From Candidatus Dormiibacter inghamiae (GTDB lineage: Bacteria; Chloroflexota; Dormibacteria; Dormibacterales; Dormibacteraceae): a stretch of 64,000 nucleotides of DNA. Of this stretch, positions 37,368 to 47,879 are shown piece by piece. Position numbers and translations under genes: made by a program. The DNA is taken from positions 1 through 64,000 of the forward strand of contig JAEKNQ010000006.1 in assembly GCA_016464825.1 (NCBI GenBank), in the 5' to 3' direction. The notes beneath the pieces are model-generated. The model did not search any database. It was given only the letters and a program-made list of their open reading frames with translations, and was not told the DNA's origin. Position 1 is the stretch's first letter. Every line of letters starts with the position of its first letter.

Positions 37368-38189
37368 CTACCCGCCGACCGGCTTCAAGTAGTGCACTGC
37401 TGAGCTGCCGAAGAGCGTCCGGCCGGCGTCCTGAAGCAGCTGGGTGGTGGCCTGGCGGGCCGCCTCGATCATCTCCTCGATGTGCGCGCGCTGCATGTCG
37501 AGACCCTGCTCAGGCTTCAGCACTGGACAGAGGAGGAGCAGCCGGACGCGTCGCTTCAGCCGCTCAAAGTCGCTGAGAGCCCGGTGGTGAAGCGCCAGCT
37601 GCAAGGTCCGCGCCAACAGCTCGGCCCAGTTGCCAGGTAGGCGGTCGACCTCGCCCCCGGCCATCAGGCTGATCGCCAGGATCTCTCGCGCGCCGCTGTC
37701 CGCGGCCAGTGAGATGGGCAGATTGTCGATGATGCCGCCGTCCAGATAGCCGTGGCCATCGATGTCGACGGACGGGAACACGCCGGGGATCGCTGTCGAT
37801 GCCTGCAGGGCGAGCCGCAGGGGCCCGCTGTCGAACACCCGGGAGGTGCCGGCGTGAAGATTGGTGGCCACAACCTGCAGCGGCACCTTCAGCTGCTCAA
37901 AGGTCTCCGTCCCGGTCAGCTCAACGCTGCGGTCGATGACCCGGGCAACGTTCCTGGCCGGCAGGACCGAGATGCCCTGAGTGCGCATGCGGGTCATCAG
38001 CAGGCTCAGCGGATGACCCCGAAACACGTCAGCCACCGGCTTGGACAGCCAGATCTCACGGAGCATGTGCGCTCCTGCCAGAGAGGGATAGGCGGCGATG
38101 ACCACCGCGTTCAGCGCTCCCACGCTGACTCCGATCAGGCGCTCAGGCGGTGTGACGCCTGCCTCAAACAGGGCCAGCAAGACGCCCAC
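37368..38189 (-). CDS. Patatin-like phospholipase
   Basis: About 273 residues from the first GTG. The nucleophile elbow is GVSVGALNAVV (G-x-S-x-G, about 20-30) and the catalytic aspartate is in DGGIIDNLP (about 150), a patatin dyad. The oxyanion-hole motif LGGGGARGAAQ is encoded in frame just upstream of the GTG (38222-38190). The real start must therefore be earlier, yet no ATG, GTG or TTG occurs there. A CTG at 38222 with AAGGA upstream is the best candidate. It probably acts on membrane lipids. Confidence 0.88.
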   Translation of the reverse strand: MGVLLALFEAGVTPPERLIGVSVGALNAVVIAAYPSLAGAHMLREIWLSKPVADVFRGHPLSLLMTRMRTQGISVLPARNVARVIDRSVELTGTETFEQLKVPLQVVATNLHAGTSRVFDSGPLRLALQASTAIPGVFPSVDIDGHGYLDGGIIDNLPISLAADSGAREILAISLMAGGEVDRLPGNWAELLARTLQLALHHRALSDFERLKRRVRLLLLCPVLKPEQGLDMQRAHIEEMIEAARQATTQLLQDAGRTLFGSSAVHYLKPVGG

Positions 38190-38284
38190 CTGGGCGGCGC
38201 CACGCGCGCCGCCGCCGCCCAGGACCCAGGTCCTTCGGCGGGCATCCTTGCCGTCTCTTCCGGCTAGGGTCCCGCGCCCGACGT

Positions 38285-38520
38285 TAGTTGAGTAGATTGT
38301 GGCAGGCGCCCGGGCGCCGGTCCGGGCGCCGAGGCCAAGTCCGGGGTCCCCGCGAAACCGGAGGTTTCGTGGGGTGGGAAGAAAGGGGTGGAACTAGGAG
38401 GAGCGCACTTCCAGCCGGGGGCCCCGCGAAAGAGGGGGCGTGCGAAGACGGGCCGGGCCCCCTGACGCTGGCATCGGTGTCCGGAGCCGCAATATGCCAA
38501 TGAATCTCTGGCGCGGGACA
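38285..38520. other. Hairpin-rich non-coding block between the ahcY and patatin-like genes
   Basis: No gene fits this stretch. It contains nested GGCGCC/CGGGCGCC repeats (38304-38331) and a long stem CCCCGCGAAACC-(GGA)-GGTTTCGTGGGG (38349-38374). It also has TGGAA...TTCCA enclosing AGGAGGAG (38389-38413) and GGGGGCCC...GGGCCCCC (38417-38461). CCCCGCGAAA occurs twice (38349 and 38422). A structured RNA or a repeat element is possible. It does not match SRP, tmRNA, RNase P or 6S RNA as I know them. Direction unknown. Confidence 0.45.
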
Positions 38521-39792
<1,272 letters not shown>

Positions 39793-40314
39793 TCACGTTC
39801 CTTCATACCGGATGACGCTCCGGACTTCCAGAGCGGGCAAGTGATCGCGGCCCGCCAGACCGGCCAGCTCGACGAGGAATTGGGCGCCCACCACCTCTCC
39901 GCCCAGCTGCCTGATCAGTTCCACCACGGCGCCGGCGGTCCCTCCGGTGGCTATTACGTCGTCGACGACCAGCACCCGCTGACCTGCCCTGACAGCATCC
40001 TCATGCACGTGCAGGATGTCGTCGCGATATTCCAGCGTGTAGGAGATGGCCCGGGTCTTCCAGGGCAGCTTGCCCTCCTTGCGGACGGGCACGAAGCCGG
40101 CCCCGAGCCGGATCGCCATGGCTGCGCCGAACATGAAGCCCCGCGCCTCCATGGCGGCGATGAGGTCGATCTCCTGGCCCAGCCAGGGACGGCTCATGAC
40201 CTCGACCGATTCCCTCAGTGCCACGGGATCCGCGAGCAGTGGGGTGATGTCCCGGAAGAGGATGCCCGGCTGCGGGAAGTCGGGCACCTCGCGGATAAAA
40301 TCGCGCAGCTCCAT
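39793..40314 (-). CDS. apt: Adenine phosphoribosyltransferase
   Basis: 173 residues. Converts adenine and PRPP to AMP. The PRPP motif is VLVVDDVIATGGTAGA (about 115-130) and the N-terminal RDFIREVPDFPQPGILFRDI is typical of Apt. The ATG at 40314 shares one base with the upstream epimerase stop (TGATG). A TTG two codons earlier is a weaker alternative. The downstream partner ahcY begins at the next base. Confidence 0.95.
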   Translation of the reverse strand: MELRDFIREVPDFPQPGILFRDITPLLADPVALRESVEVMSRPWLGQEIDLIAAMEARGFMFGAAMAIRLGAGFVPVRKEGKLPWKTRAISYTLEYRDDILHVHEDAVRAGQRVLVVDDVIATGGTAGAVVELIRQLGGEVVGAQFLVELAGLAGRDHLPALEVRSVIRYEGT

Positions 40315-41279
40315 CAGCAACCTGCCAAGGCCAGGCGGAAGTACTCATGCGTCAAGGCCAGCCCTTCCTCGATCGCGACCTGCGGCTCCCAGCCGAGCCG
40401 CTCCTTCGCGCGTTGGGTGTCTGGCCGGCGCTGCTTGGGGTCGTCCTGGGGCAGCGGCTGGAAGACTATTTCGGAGCTGCTGCCGGTCACCCGCTTCACC
40501 CTTTGAGCCAGCTCCAACATGGTGACCTCGTACTGGGTGCCGATGTTGAACGGGTCGGGGTCCGGGCCGTCCAGCACCGCGAGGGCGCCGCTTATGAGGT
40601 CGTCCACGTAGCAGAGCGAGCGCGTCTGCGAACCGTCTCCGTACACGGTGATCGGCTCCCCCTGCAGCGCCTGCCGGAAGTAGTTGGGGATCACTCTGCC
40701 ATCATCCACACGCATCCGGGAGCCGTAGGTGTTGAAGATCCGCACGATCCGCGTCTCCAGGTGGCGCGTGCGGTGATAGGCGAAGGTGAAGGCCTCCGCG
40801 CAGCGCTTCGCCTCGTCGTAGCAGCTGCGGGGACCAATCGGGTTCACGTTCCCCCAGTAGGACTCCGGCTGCGGATGCACGAGGGGATCGCCATAGACCT
40901 CGGAGGTGGATGCCAGCAGGAAGCGGGCGCCCTTGTCCTCGGCCAGCCGCAGCATGGCCTGGGTGCCGAAGGTGCCGACTCGCAGTATGTCCAGAGGGAT
41001 TTGCGCAAAGTCCACGGGCGAGGCGGGCGAAGCGAAGTGGAGGACGCAGTCGACAGGGCCCTCGATCGCGATTCCCTCGCTCACGTCGTGGCGCCGGAAC
41101 GAGAAACGCCGCTCGCCACCGAGGTGAGCCAGGTTTTCAGGCACCCCGGTCACCAGGTTGTCCAGCCCGACCACCTCCCAGCCGCGCGCCAGCAGGCGAT
41201 CACAAAGGTGCGAACCGAGAAAGCCGGCAGCCCCGGAGACCACAGCCCTGGTCGAGTCGGACAGTTTTTCCGCGGGCAT
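40314..41279 (-). CDS. NAD-dependent sugar epimerase, UDP-glucuronate decarboxylase-like
   Basis: 321-residue extended SDR. The NAD motif is [17 protein letters not shown] (about 14-30) and the catalytic YxxxK is in [11 protein letters not shown] (about 146). YDEAKR and the [10 protein letters not shown] segment are characteristic of UDP-xylose synthases (UXS). With UDP-glucose dehydrogenase directly upstream, this gives UDP-glucose to UDP-glucuronate to UDP-xylose, which is inference from context. The ATG shares one base with the upstream stop (TGATG). Confidence 0.88.
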   Translation of the reverse strand: MPAEKLSDSTRAVVSGAAGFLGSHLCDRLLARGWEVVGLDNLVTGVPENLAHLGGERRFSFRRHDVSEGIAIEGPVDCVLHFASPASPVDFAQIPLDILRVGTFGTQAMLRLAEDKGARFLLASTSEVYGDPLVHPQPESYWGNVNPIGPRSCYDEAKRCAEAFTFAYHRTRHLETRIVRIFNTYGSRMRVDDGRVIPNYFRQALQGEPITVYGDGSQTRSLCYVDDLISGALAVLDGPDPDPFNIGTQYEVTMLELAQRVKRVTGSSSEIVFQPLPQDDPKQRRPDTQRAKERLGWEPQVAIEEGLALTHEYFRLALAGC

Positions 41280-42571
41280 CAGTTGCGGCCGATTCCGCGG
41301 TAGACGAAGCCAAGGCGGCGCATCTGCGCCGGGTCGTAAATGTTGCGCCCATCGACCACCACCGGCCGGCGCATGGCCCGCTTCAGCTTGGCCAGGTCGA
41401 GCTGCCGAAACTCGTTCCACTCGGTCACGACCACCACGGCATCGGCGTCCCGAGCAACTGCGTAGGCGTCGCGGCGTACGTCGAGCTCGGGCAGCAGGGC
41501 CTTAGCTCTCTCCCCGGCAGCTGGGTCGTAGCCGCAGACCTTGGCGCCCTTCGCCAGCAGCAGTTTGGCGATCTCCAGGCTGGGCGCCTCCCGCATGTCG
41601 TCAGTGTTGGGCTTGAAGGCCAGCCCAAAGAGGCCTATGCTCTGACCGCGCAGCGTGCCCAGGCACTCACGCAGCTTCTCAACAGCGAGCGTGCGCTGAT
41701 CGCGGTTGATAGCCATCACCGCGTGCAGCAGTTCGGGGTGGTAATTGAACCGCTCAGCGATGGCGGCCAGCGCCTTCACGTCCTTCGGAAAACAGGAGCC
41801 ACCATAGCCGATGCCGGCCTCCAAGAAGTGGGGGCCGATCCGCTTGTCAAGCCCCATGCCCTCCGCCACCCGCTTGGCGTCAGCGTCCACCCGCTCGCAG
41901 ATGCGCGAGATCTCGTTGATGAAGGAGATTCGCGCGGCCAAGAAGGCGTTGGAGGCGTATTTCACCATCTCGGCCGTGTATAGGTTGTAACGGAGGATGG
42001 GAGCGTTGAGCGGTTCGTAGAGCTTGGCCACCTGGTCGGCGGCCGCTTCGTTGTTGGCGCCGATGACCACGCGATCTGGCTTCATGAAGTCGTGCAGTGC
42101 CGAACCCTCGCGCAAGAACTCGGGGTTGGACACGACGTCGACCCGGAAGTGGGGCTGGTGCTTCTGGAACACTTCTGACACGAAGTCCCCGGTTCCGATC
42201 GGAACTGTTGACTTGTTGACTATGACTATCGGGCCTGTCAGGTGCTCGGCGATCGATGCGGCAGCGCTGCGCACGTGGTCGAGGTTGGCTTCGCCGCCCT
42301 CCCCTTCGGGGGTGGCGACAGCTATGAAGGCGATGCCGGCGCCTGCGACCGCCTCTGAGTACACGGTTGTGAAGTTGAGACGGCCGGCCATACCGTTGCG
42401 CTTGACCACCTCTTGCAGCCCGGGCTCATAGAAGTGCAGCCGGTGACGCCGCAGGGCGCGGATCTTCGCTTCGTCGATGTCGATGACACAGACCTCGTTG
42501 CCGAGGTCCGCTAGACAGGCAGCCGTCGTCAGCCCGACGTAGCCGGCGCCTACCACCGCAATGTGGCTCAA
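41279..42571 (-). CDS. UDP-glucose 6-dehydrogenase
   Basis: 430 residues. The N-terminal Rossmann motif [19 protein letters not shown] (about 5-23) binds NAD. The catalytic cysteine lies in [14 protein letters not shown] (about 260-273). A C-terminal UDP-binding domain includes [17 protein letters not shown] (about 322-338). It oxidises UDP-glucose to UDP-glucuronate for capsule or cell-wall glycans. It is in one operon with the decarboxylase, apt and ahcY. Confidence 0.95.
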   Translation of the reverse strand: MSHIAVVGAGYVGLTTAACLADLGNEVCVIDIDEAKIRALRRHRLHFYEPGLQEVVKRNGMAGRLNFTTVYSEAVAGAGIAFIAVATPEGEGGEANLDHVRSAAASIAEHLTGPIVIVNKSTVPIGTGDFVSEVFQKHQPHFRVDVVSNPEFLREGSALHDFMKPDRVVIGANNEAAADQVAKLYEPLNAPILRYNLYTAEMVKYASNAFLAARISFINEISRICERVDADAKRVAEGMGLDKRIGPHFLEAGIGYGGSCFPKDVKALAAIAERFNYHPELLHAVMAINRDQRTLAVEKLRECLGTLRGQSIGLFGLAFKPNTDDMREAPSLEIAKLLLAKGAKVCGYDPAAGERAKALLPELDVRRDAYAVARDADAVVVVTEWNEFRQLDLAKLKRAMRRPVVVDGRNIYDPAQMRRLGFVYRGIGRN

Positions 42572-42586
42572 GGCATCCGCATTATG

Positions 42587-43741
42587 TCAGGTAATCGGCG
42601 CCCGGTCATCCGAGCTGCGGCTGCCGAGCAGTGATTCGTAGGCGCGGATTGTGGCGCGGGCGGTCGCCCGCCAGCTGAACTCGGCGGCGCGGGCCAGCCC
42701 GGCCTGCACCTGGGCGGCGCGTCCGGCCGGATTCAACACCAGTTCGGCAGCCGCCTGACCCATCGCCTCGGCGTCGCCGTCTTTGACCAGCACTCCGGCG
42801 CCGCCCATCACTTCGGGCAGGCTCGAGTTGTTGTAGGCCACCACCGGCGCCCCGCAGCCGAACGCCTCCAACACCGGCAGGCCGAAGCCCTCGTAACGGC
42901 TGGGAAAGAGAAAGCAGGCTGCCGCAGAGTAGAGATCGACAAGTTCCCCATGGCTCAGATAGCCCAGGCGTCGGGCCTCCCCCATGTCGCGCGGCGCCTG
43001 ACTGCCGGCGCTGCCGCCCAGCACCAGATCGACATCGGCCCCCGCGAGCCGCGCTGTCTGCCAAGCCTTCAACAGCGCCCGAGGATCCTTGCGGGCATCC
43101 AGCGCTCCGGCATAGAACAGATAGCGCTTGGTGATCGCGTGCCGAGCGGCCACGCGCTCTGCGGCGCCCGCCTGCGGACGGAAGCCTCGACCCAGGCCCA
43201 GCTGGACAGTCCGCAGCCGGTCCGGTCGAAGCCCGGCATAGCGCAGGCCGTCGACGGCGGTGTGCCGGGAGACTGCCAGAACCAGGTCTGCTCCGCTCAG
43301 GAGCCGCCGCCCCACCCGCCAGCGCAGTCGCTCGCCGAGTAGACGCCGGCCGCCCAACGCCCAGGGGATCAGGTCGTGAAGGGTCGCCACCAGGGGAACT
43401 AACGACCGGCTGGGCAGGGCCAGCGTGGTGGCGTGGTAGAGGTCAGGCTGGATCAGAGTCAATTTTCGACCCATCGTCACAGCCTCTTCCCAGAGGCCGA
43501 GCCGGCCAGTGTAGCGGGGGCGGACGCCGTAGGCGACGAAACCTCCGGCCGGCATCTCCGGTGCCGGCTCCCGGAGGTCTGTCAAAAGAGCCACTCGATC
43601 GTCGTAGCCCTCCTCCAAAAGACCTGCCAGCAGACCCCGGACATAGGTGCCGATGCCCCGCTTGGCGTCCTCCCCCTGCAGCGGCCGGGCGTCGATCAGC
43701 ACGCGGCCCCGCGCGCCCCTCCGCTCGGCATCATTCACCAT
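42587..43741 (-). CDS. Family 4-type glycosyltransferase
   Basis: 384 residues, GT-B fold. The N-terminal part has LIDARPLQGEDAKRGIGTYVRG (first 20 or so residues), typical of mannosyl-type GT4 enzymes. The C-terminal donor domain has LFYAGALDARKDPRALLKAW (about 220) and the E-x7-E pattern FPSRYEGFGLPVLEAFGCGAPVV (about 300-320). The ATG at 43741 has GGAGG 6 bases upstream. It likely extends a surface polysaccharide using the sugar nucleotides made nearby. Confidence 0.9.
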   Translation of the reverse strand: MVNDAERRGARGRVLIDARPLQGEDAKRGIGTYVRGLLAGLLEEGYDDRVALLTDLREPAPEMPAGGFVAYGVRPRYTGRLGLWEEAVTMGRKLTLIQPDLYHATTLALPSRSLVPLVATLHDLIPWALGGRRLLGERLRWRVGRRLLSGADLVLAVSRHTAVDGLRYAGLRPDRLRTVQLGLGRGFRPQAGAAERVAARHAITKRYLFYAGALDARKDPRALLKAWQTARLAGADVDLVLGGSAGSQAPRDMGEARRLGYLSHGELVDLYSAAACFLFPSRYEGFGLPVLEAFGCGAPVVAYNNSSLPEVMGGAGVLVKDGDAEAMGQAAAELVLNPAGRAAQVQAGLARAAEFSWRATARATIRAYESLLGSRSSDDRAPIT

Positions 43742-43795
43742 CGGCGCCTCCTCTCGAGGGCAGCTGCAACACGCGGCGCACGCTGCGTAGGTTAG

Positions 43796-43811
43796 CCACA
43801 AGCTCTTGTGG
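43796..43811. promoter_or_regulatory. 16-bp inverted repeat between the GT4 gene and dinB
   Basis: CCACAAG-CT-CTTGTGG has perfect 7-base arms with a 2-base spacer, midway between the two divergent starts (54 and 52 bases away). It may be an operator for either gene. It does not look like the E. coli, Bacillus or mycobacterial LexA boxes, so SOS control is not shown. It shares its layout with the repeat at 11782-11797. Confidence 0.4.
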
Positions 43812-43862
43812 CAATATCGGCAGGAAGTGCACATCACCCAGACGGTCGCCGGCGCCTGAGAA

Positions 43863-44942
43863 ATGCCCAGAACTGACTGGCCGCGGACCATCCTCCACGT
43901 CGACCTCGACGCCTTCTACACCTCAGTCCACCAGCGGGATGACACCTTTCTCCGGAACCGGCCGCTGGCCGTGGCCGGGCGCAGCAAGCGAGCTGTCGTG
44001 ATGGGCGCTTCCTATGAAGCGCGCAGCCATGGCGTGCACTCGGCGCAGCCTCTGCACGAGGCGCTGGAGCGATGTCCCGGACTGACTGTGGTGCCCCCGG
44101 ACCCTGCGCGCTACAAGGACGCCAGCCGCCGCGTTCACGCCATCTTCCGACGCCTGACCACCGCCGAGCTGATCGAAGGCGTGGCCCTGGACGAGGCGTA
44201 TCTCGACGTCACTGTGCGGAGCCGGCACGCGGGGCCGGAGGAGATCGGGCGGAGGATCAAGTTCGCCATCCAGGAGGAGGTGAAGCTCACCGCCAGCGTC
44301 GGAGTGGCCACCAGCAAACTCCTGGCCAAGGTCGCCGGCGCCAGCCGGAAGCCCGACGGCCTGGTGATCGTCCAGCCCGGCCAGGAGGCCAGCTTCCTGG
44401 GACCCCTGCCTGTGGGAGTGGTGCCGGGCCTGGGGCCGAAAACCGAAGAGAGGCTGCGCCTGATGGGCGTTCGCACAGTCGGGGAGCTGGCCGACTACGA
44501 CACCCAGCGGCTGCTACAGGCGTTTGGCAGTTCCGGCGCCATGCTGCAGCGGCTGGCCCAGGGGCGTGACCGGAACCCAGTGCGCGGTGCCAAGCCGGCT
44601 CAGACCATCAGTGCCGAGCGCACCTTTGAGGACGACATCACCGACCGCGAGCAGCTGGAGGTTTCGCTGCGCGAACTGGTCCAGTCGGTAGCTGAGAGGC
44701 TTCGCGGAGATCTGCTCCAGGCCCGCACTGTCTACATCAAGCTGAAGCTCACCGGCTACGGCCAGCTGAGCCGCCAGGTCAGCCAGACGAGCCCCACCGA
44801 CGACCCCGAGAGCATCTTCCGGGCGGCGCTGAGCGCCTTGCGGAAGTCGTACTTCGAAGACCGCCCCGTGCGCCTGCTCGGAGTCGGCGTCAGCGGCCTG
44901 AAGCACCCCCAGCCGCAGCTTCAGCTCACGCTGTTCGAGTAG
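43863..44942 (+). CDS. dinB: DNA polymerase IV (Y-family)
   Basis: 359 residues. Palm catalytic aspartate in HVDLDAFYTSV (about 10-20), and the second acidic cluster reads ALDEAYLDVT (about 107-116). Helix-hairpin-helix VPGLGPKTEERLRLMGV (about 182-198) and a C-terminal little-finger domain (about 240-345) are present. It performs error-prone bypass synthesis and ends in a QLTLFE tail like the beta-clamp-binding ends of Pol IV. Its last 17 bases overlap the convergent exonuclease gene. Confidence 0.95.
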   Translation: MPRTDWPRTILHVDLDAFYTSVHQRDDTFLRNRPLAVAGRSKRAVVMGASYEARSHGVHSAQPLHEALERCPGLTVVPPDPARYKDASRRVHAIFRRLTTAELIEGVALDEAYLDVTVRSRHAGPEEIGRRIKFAIQEEVKLTASVGVATSKLLAKVAGASRKPDGLVIVQPGQEASFLGPLPVGVVPGLGPKTEERLRLMGVRTVGELADYDTQRLLQAFGSSGAMLQRLAQGRDRNPVRGAKPAQTISAERTFEDDITDREQLEVSLRELVQSVAERLRGDLLQARTVYIKLKLTGYGQLSRQVSQTSPTDDPESIFRAALSALRKSYFEDRPVRLLGVGVSGLKHPQPQLQLTLFE

Positions 44943-45702
44943 GGGCGGCCGGGATCTCGCGGCCCGACATCTCGCCCGAACGCCGGCGCCGGCGCGGCTT
45001 AGCCCGGCCCTCCAGAGCTGAACGGTCCACCACCGGTCGCACCTGGGCCTGGAGCAGGTCACCCACCGTCCGCCAACCCAGCCGTTCGTGGCCCAGCAGC
45101 ACCAGGCGTCGGAAAACCGCCGCGGTGGCCTGCGCGTCACTCAGCGCGGCGTGCGCTGGTGAGGCCTCCACACCCAGCATCTCCACCACCCGGGCGAGGC
45201 CAGGCGTCTGCCCGGCAGGCAGCTCGAGTACTGCCCGGGCGAGGGCTGAGGTGTCGAGGATTGGGTGCTCCAGCTTCTGCTTCAGACCGCGGCCGATCAG
45301 GTAGCTGTCGAAGGCGTCATGGCTGTGCTCGACCAGAGCGGCTCCTTCGGCGAAGTGGAGGAATGCTGGCCTGACATCCGCGAAGCCAGGTGCCCCTCTC
45401 AGCATGTCAGGGCTGATCAGATGTCGGCGCCGGGCATATGGATTGATGGGAGCGCCGGTCTTGACAAGCGTGTCGAAGAGCGAGAGCGAGCCTTCCAGCT
45501 CAAAGCGTTCGGCGCCTATCTCGATAACCAGGAAGGGCGTATTGCCGGTGGTCTCAATGTCGAAGGCGACGAACTGCGCTTCACGGAGCGGAGTCTCCGG
45601 CACCACCGGCGCGGGCTGCGGCAGCCGGCCGCGCTGGAACGGCACGAGGCCGCGGCCACTCCGCGGCTTCAGCATCAGGTCCTTCACGAGTGGACGGTTC
45701 AC
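44926..45702 (-). CDS. DEDDh exonuclease (DnaQ-like)
   Basis: 258 residues. Exo I is FVAFDIETTGNTP (about 37-49). Exo II lies in EHSHDAFDSYLIGRGL (about 116-131) and Exo III in HAALSDAQATAAVF (about 178-191), giving the D-E-D-D-H set. The GTG at 45702 overlaps the flippase stop (GTGA). A basic tail (RAKPRRRRRSG) ends the protein. It may proofread or trim DNA or RNA; it is not part of a recognisable replisome operon. It is convergent with dinB. Confidence 0.88.
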   Translation of the reverse strand: MNRPLVKDLMLKPRSGRGLVPFQRGRLPQPAPVVPETPLREAQFVAFDIETTGNTPFLVIEIGAERFELEGSLSLFDTLVKTGAPINPYARRRHLISPDMLRGAPGFADVRPAFLHFAEGAALVEHSHDAFDSYLIGRGLKQKLEHPILDTSALARAVLELPAGQTPGLARVVEMLGVEASPAHAALSDAQATAAVFRRLVLLGHERLGWRTVGDLLQAQVRPVVDRSALEGRAKPRRRRRSGEMSGREIPAAPTRTA

Positions 45703-47174
45703 GAGGTGCGGCCAAGGGCGCGTCGGACCAGCGCCCACTCCTGTTCGTCCAGAGCGCGCAGGACGAGTAGAGCCAGCCCGTAGACCAGAGCGCCACCGGC
45801 TATGACCAGCAGTGCAGTCACGCCTGTCCGGTGCTGGAACGGATAGAGAGCAGCGCCCATGACCAGGCCCGCCAGCAGCACGCGCCAGCTGAGGCGGAAA
45901 AGCGGCATCCTGCCCAGGTGGCGAAAGACCAGCCCGGCGCCCAGGAGGCTGAGCGCCGCCTCGGTCAGCACAGTGGCGGCACTGGCGCCCAGATAGCCAT
46001 AAAGCGGGATCAAAATCAGGTTGCAGGCGACGTTGACGACCATCGAGCCCAATGCGGCAACCGTGAACAGCGCCTGTCGATCGATAGCGTTGAGGGCGCC
46101 GGTGAAGGCTGTGCTGATGAACATGAACACGACGCCCAGCGAGAGGATGCGCAGGGCAGGCGTCGCCTCGGGATACTGGTAGATCACGCGAAAGGCGTCG
46201 GTCAGCAGAAAGAGACCCACGGTGGCCGGCCAGCCCAACAGCAGCAGCGCCTTGTAGAAGCGATTGACCGCCCAACCGACCTGGCCGGTGCCCTCCCGAT
46301 GGTGCACAGCAAGGGCGGGAAAGACTACGTTGAGCATCGAGAGAGGGACGAAGAGGAGTGCCTCGAATGGCTTGTACGCCGCCCCGTACCAGCCGGCCTC
46401 CGTGAAGCCCCGCATGGCTTTCAAGATCGGCTGATCGATCTTGAAGTAGATGCCTGTGATGACCAGCGTGAGGGCAAAGGGTAGGCCTGCCCAGAGCCAG
46501 CGCCGGATCAGCTGCGGCTCGAAGTGGAGCTCGAGTCTGGCCAGCCCCCGCAGCCGCAGCACCAGCGCGAAGTAGACGCAGGAGAACCCGTAGCTGGCGG
46601 CATAGGCCCAGAGGAAGAAGGGCAGTGCCTGCTTGGTCCTGATGCCGAACAGCACGAGGGCTATGAGGATCAGGCTCTCGGCCACTATCGCGACCGCCTC
46701 GAAGGCCAGTCGCTGCACGGCGTACAGCGCTCCCCGCAGCAGGTTTGAGAAGGAGGTGACGAGCATGAGGACAAAGCCGGGCAAAAGGAACTGAGCGAGA
46801 TCCAAAGGCCAGAGCGCCAGGGCAAAGGCCAGGAGTGCCAGCGGTGCGAAGATAAGGCGAACTGGAATCATGTTGCCCAGGTAGCGGCTGATCTCTGCCG
46901 GCCGCCGCGCCGCTTCCCGAGTGAAGAGGGTGTTGAAGCCCAAATCGAGAACCACTGTGACGAGGCCTGAGACGGTGACCAGGAGCTGGAAGCGACCGTA
47001 ATCCTGGGCCAGCAGGTAGCCGGTCATGAGCCCGACCGTGAGGAGGGCCACGAGCCGCGATAGGATCCGGGCCGCCAGCACCAGCGTTGTGTTGCGAAGT
47101 GAGCGGGAGCCCATGCCCTCTCTGAGCTGACTGGGGGTGCCGCTCGGGGCCGGGACGTGTGCCAACGCGCTCAT
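45699..47174 (-). CDS. Polysaccharide flippase (MVF/Wzx-type)
   Basis: 491 residues with about 14 hydrophobic helices, the MATE/MVF layout of O-antigen and teichoic-acid flippases. NTTLVLAARILSRLVALLT at the N-terminus and the FTREAARRP loop (about 95) followed by YLGNMIPVRL are typical of Wzx-like proteins. A C-terminal helix pair follows a DRQALF segment. It probably moves lipid-linked glycans made by the nearby glycosyltransferases. The ATG at 47174 was chosen from family length. Confidence 0.88.
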   Translation of the reverse strand: MSALAHVPAPSGTPSQLREGMGSRSLRNTTLVLAARILSRLVALLTVGLMTGYLLAQDYGRFQLLVTVSGLVTVVLDLGFNTLFTREAARRPAEISRYLGNMIPVRLIFAPLALLAFALALWPLDLAQFLLPGFVLMLVTSFSNLLRGALYAVQRLAFEAVAIVAESLILIALVLFGIRTKQALPFFLWAYAASYGFSCVYFALVLRLRGLARLELHFEPQLIRRWLWAGLPFALTLVITGIYFKIDQPILKAMRGFTEAGWYGAAYKPFEALLFVPLSMLNVVFPALAVHHREGTGQVGWAVNRFYKALLLLGWPATVGLFLLTDAFRVIYQYPEATPALRILSLGVVFMFISTAFTGALNAIDRQALFTVAALGSMVVNVACNLILIPLYGYLGASAATVLTEAALSLLGAGLVFRHLGRMPLFRLSWRVLLAGLVMGAALYPFQHRTGVTALLVIAGGALVYGLALLVLRALDEQEWALVRRALGRTS

Positions 47175-47280
47175 GCTAGGGGACCGCAGCGCTCGCAGGT
47201 TCGCTTCGAGGAAGACCGCTTCGACTTGCGAAGGGCTCTGTCGGTCAGGCGAGCGAGGGTGGCGCTGAGACTTTCGCCCT

Positions 47281-47877
47281 GTGCTAGATTTGGCCTCGAA
47301 ACCAGCCACTGAAAGGAGCCAGAAAGAGATCGCTACCCCGGCCGACGAGACCACCTCGCCCCTGCTTCAAAGGACCAACCGGCGCAACTTCATAGTCTGG
47401 TACCTGGGCGGCCTCATGGGTGCCATCGGCCTTGCCGGCCTGGCGCCGCTGCTCCTCTACATAGTTCCCGGCGCCGGCGCAAACAAGTTCCTGGACCTCA
47501 CAGTCACTCTGGACAAGGGGCTGGATCAGCTCCAGGACGGTCAGGGTGTCAGCTTCGACGCCCCCGCGGGAAAGGGCTTCGTGATGGCGGACGGAGGCGG
47601 CGACAACCAGCCGGGCAAGATCGCCTTCAAGGGTTTCGCGATCAAGGTCGGTGGCAACGTGGCGCTGCTGTCGGCCACGTGCTCGCATCTGGGCTGCAGC
47701 GTGTCGCTGAACGAAGGCAAGGGCTTCAACTGCCCCTGCCACGGGTCGGTGTTCGGCTTGAGCGGCGATGTCAAGCGAGGCCCCGCCACCAGCCCGCTGT
47801 CTCACTACACCTGGAAGAAGGGCGCCAAGCCCAACGAGATCATCGTCCACGGCGTCGATCTGCCGGGAGTGGGCTAG
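47281..47877 (+). CDS. Rieske iron-sulfur protein (bc complex)
   Basis: 198 residues. An N-terminal anchor helix (about 40-62) follows a Tat-like TNRRNFIVW stretch. Cluster-binding boxes are CSHLGC (about 138-143) and CPCHGS (about 156-161), both complete. It moves electrons from quinol to a cytochrome c in the membrane. The GTG at 47281 is used, but an AAAGGAG at 47310-47316 without an ATG/GTG/TTG behind it makes the start doubtful. First gene of the three-gene operon. Confidence 0.94.
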   Translation: MLDLASKPATERSQKEIATPADETTSPLLQRTNRRNFIVWYLGGLMGAIGLAGLAPLLLYIVPGAGANKFLDLTVTLDKGLDQLQDGQGVSFDAPAGKGFVMADGGGDNQPGKIAFKGFAIKVGGNVALLSATCSHLGCSVSLNEGKGFNCPCHGSVFGLSGDVKRGPATSPLSHYTWKKGAKPNEIIVHGVDLPGVG

Positions 47878-47879
47878 CC

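Noticed and set aside
38285-38520. RNase P, tmRNA, SRP or 6S RNA gene
   Set aside because: Conserved core sequences of these RNAs are not present; kept only as an unidentified structured block.
39793-40320. SAH riboswitch in front of ahcY
   Set aside because: ahcY begins directly after apt with no leader, so there is no room for one.
43796-43811. LexA (SOS) box before dinB
   Set aside because: The inverted repeat does not match the LexA consensus of E. coli, Bacillus or mycobacteria; reported only as an unknown operator-like site.
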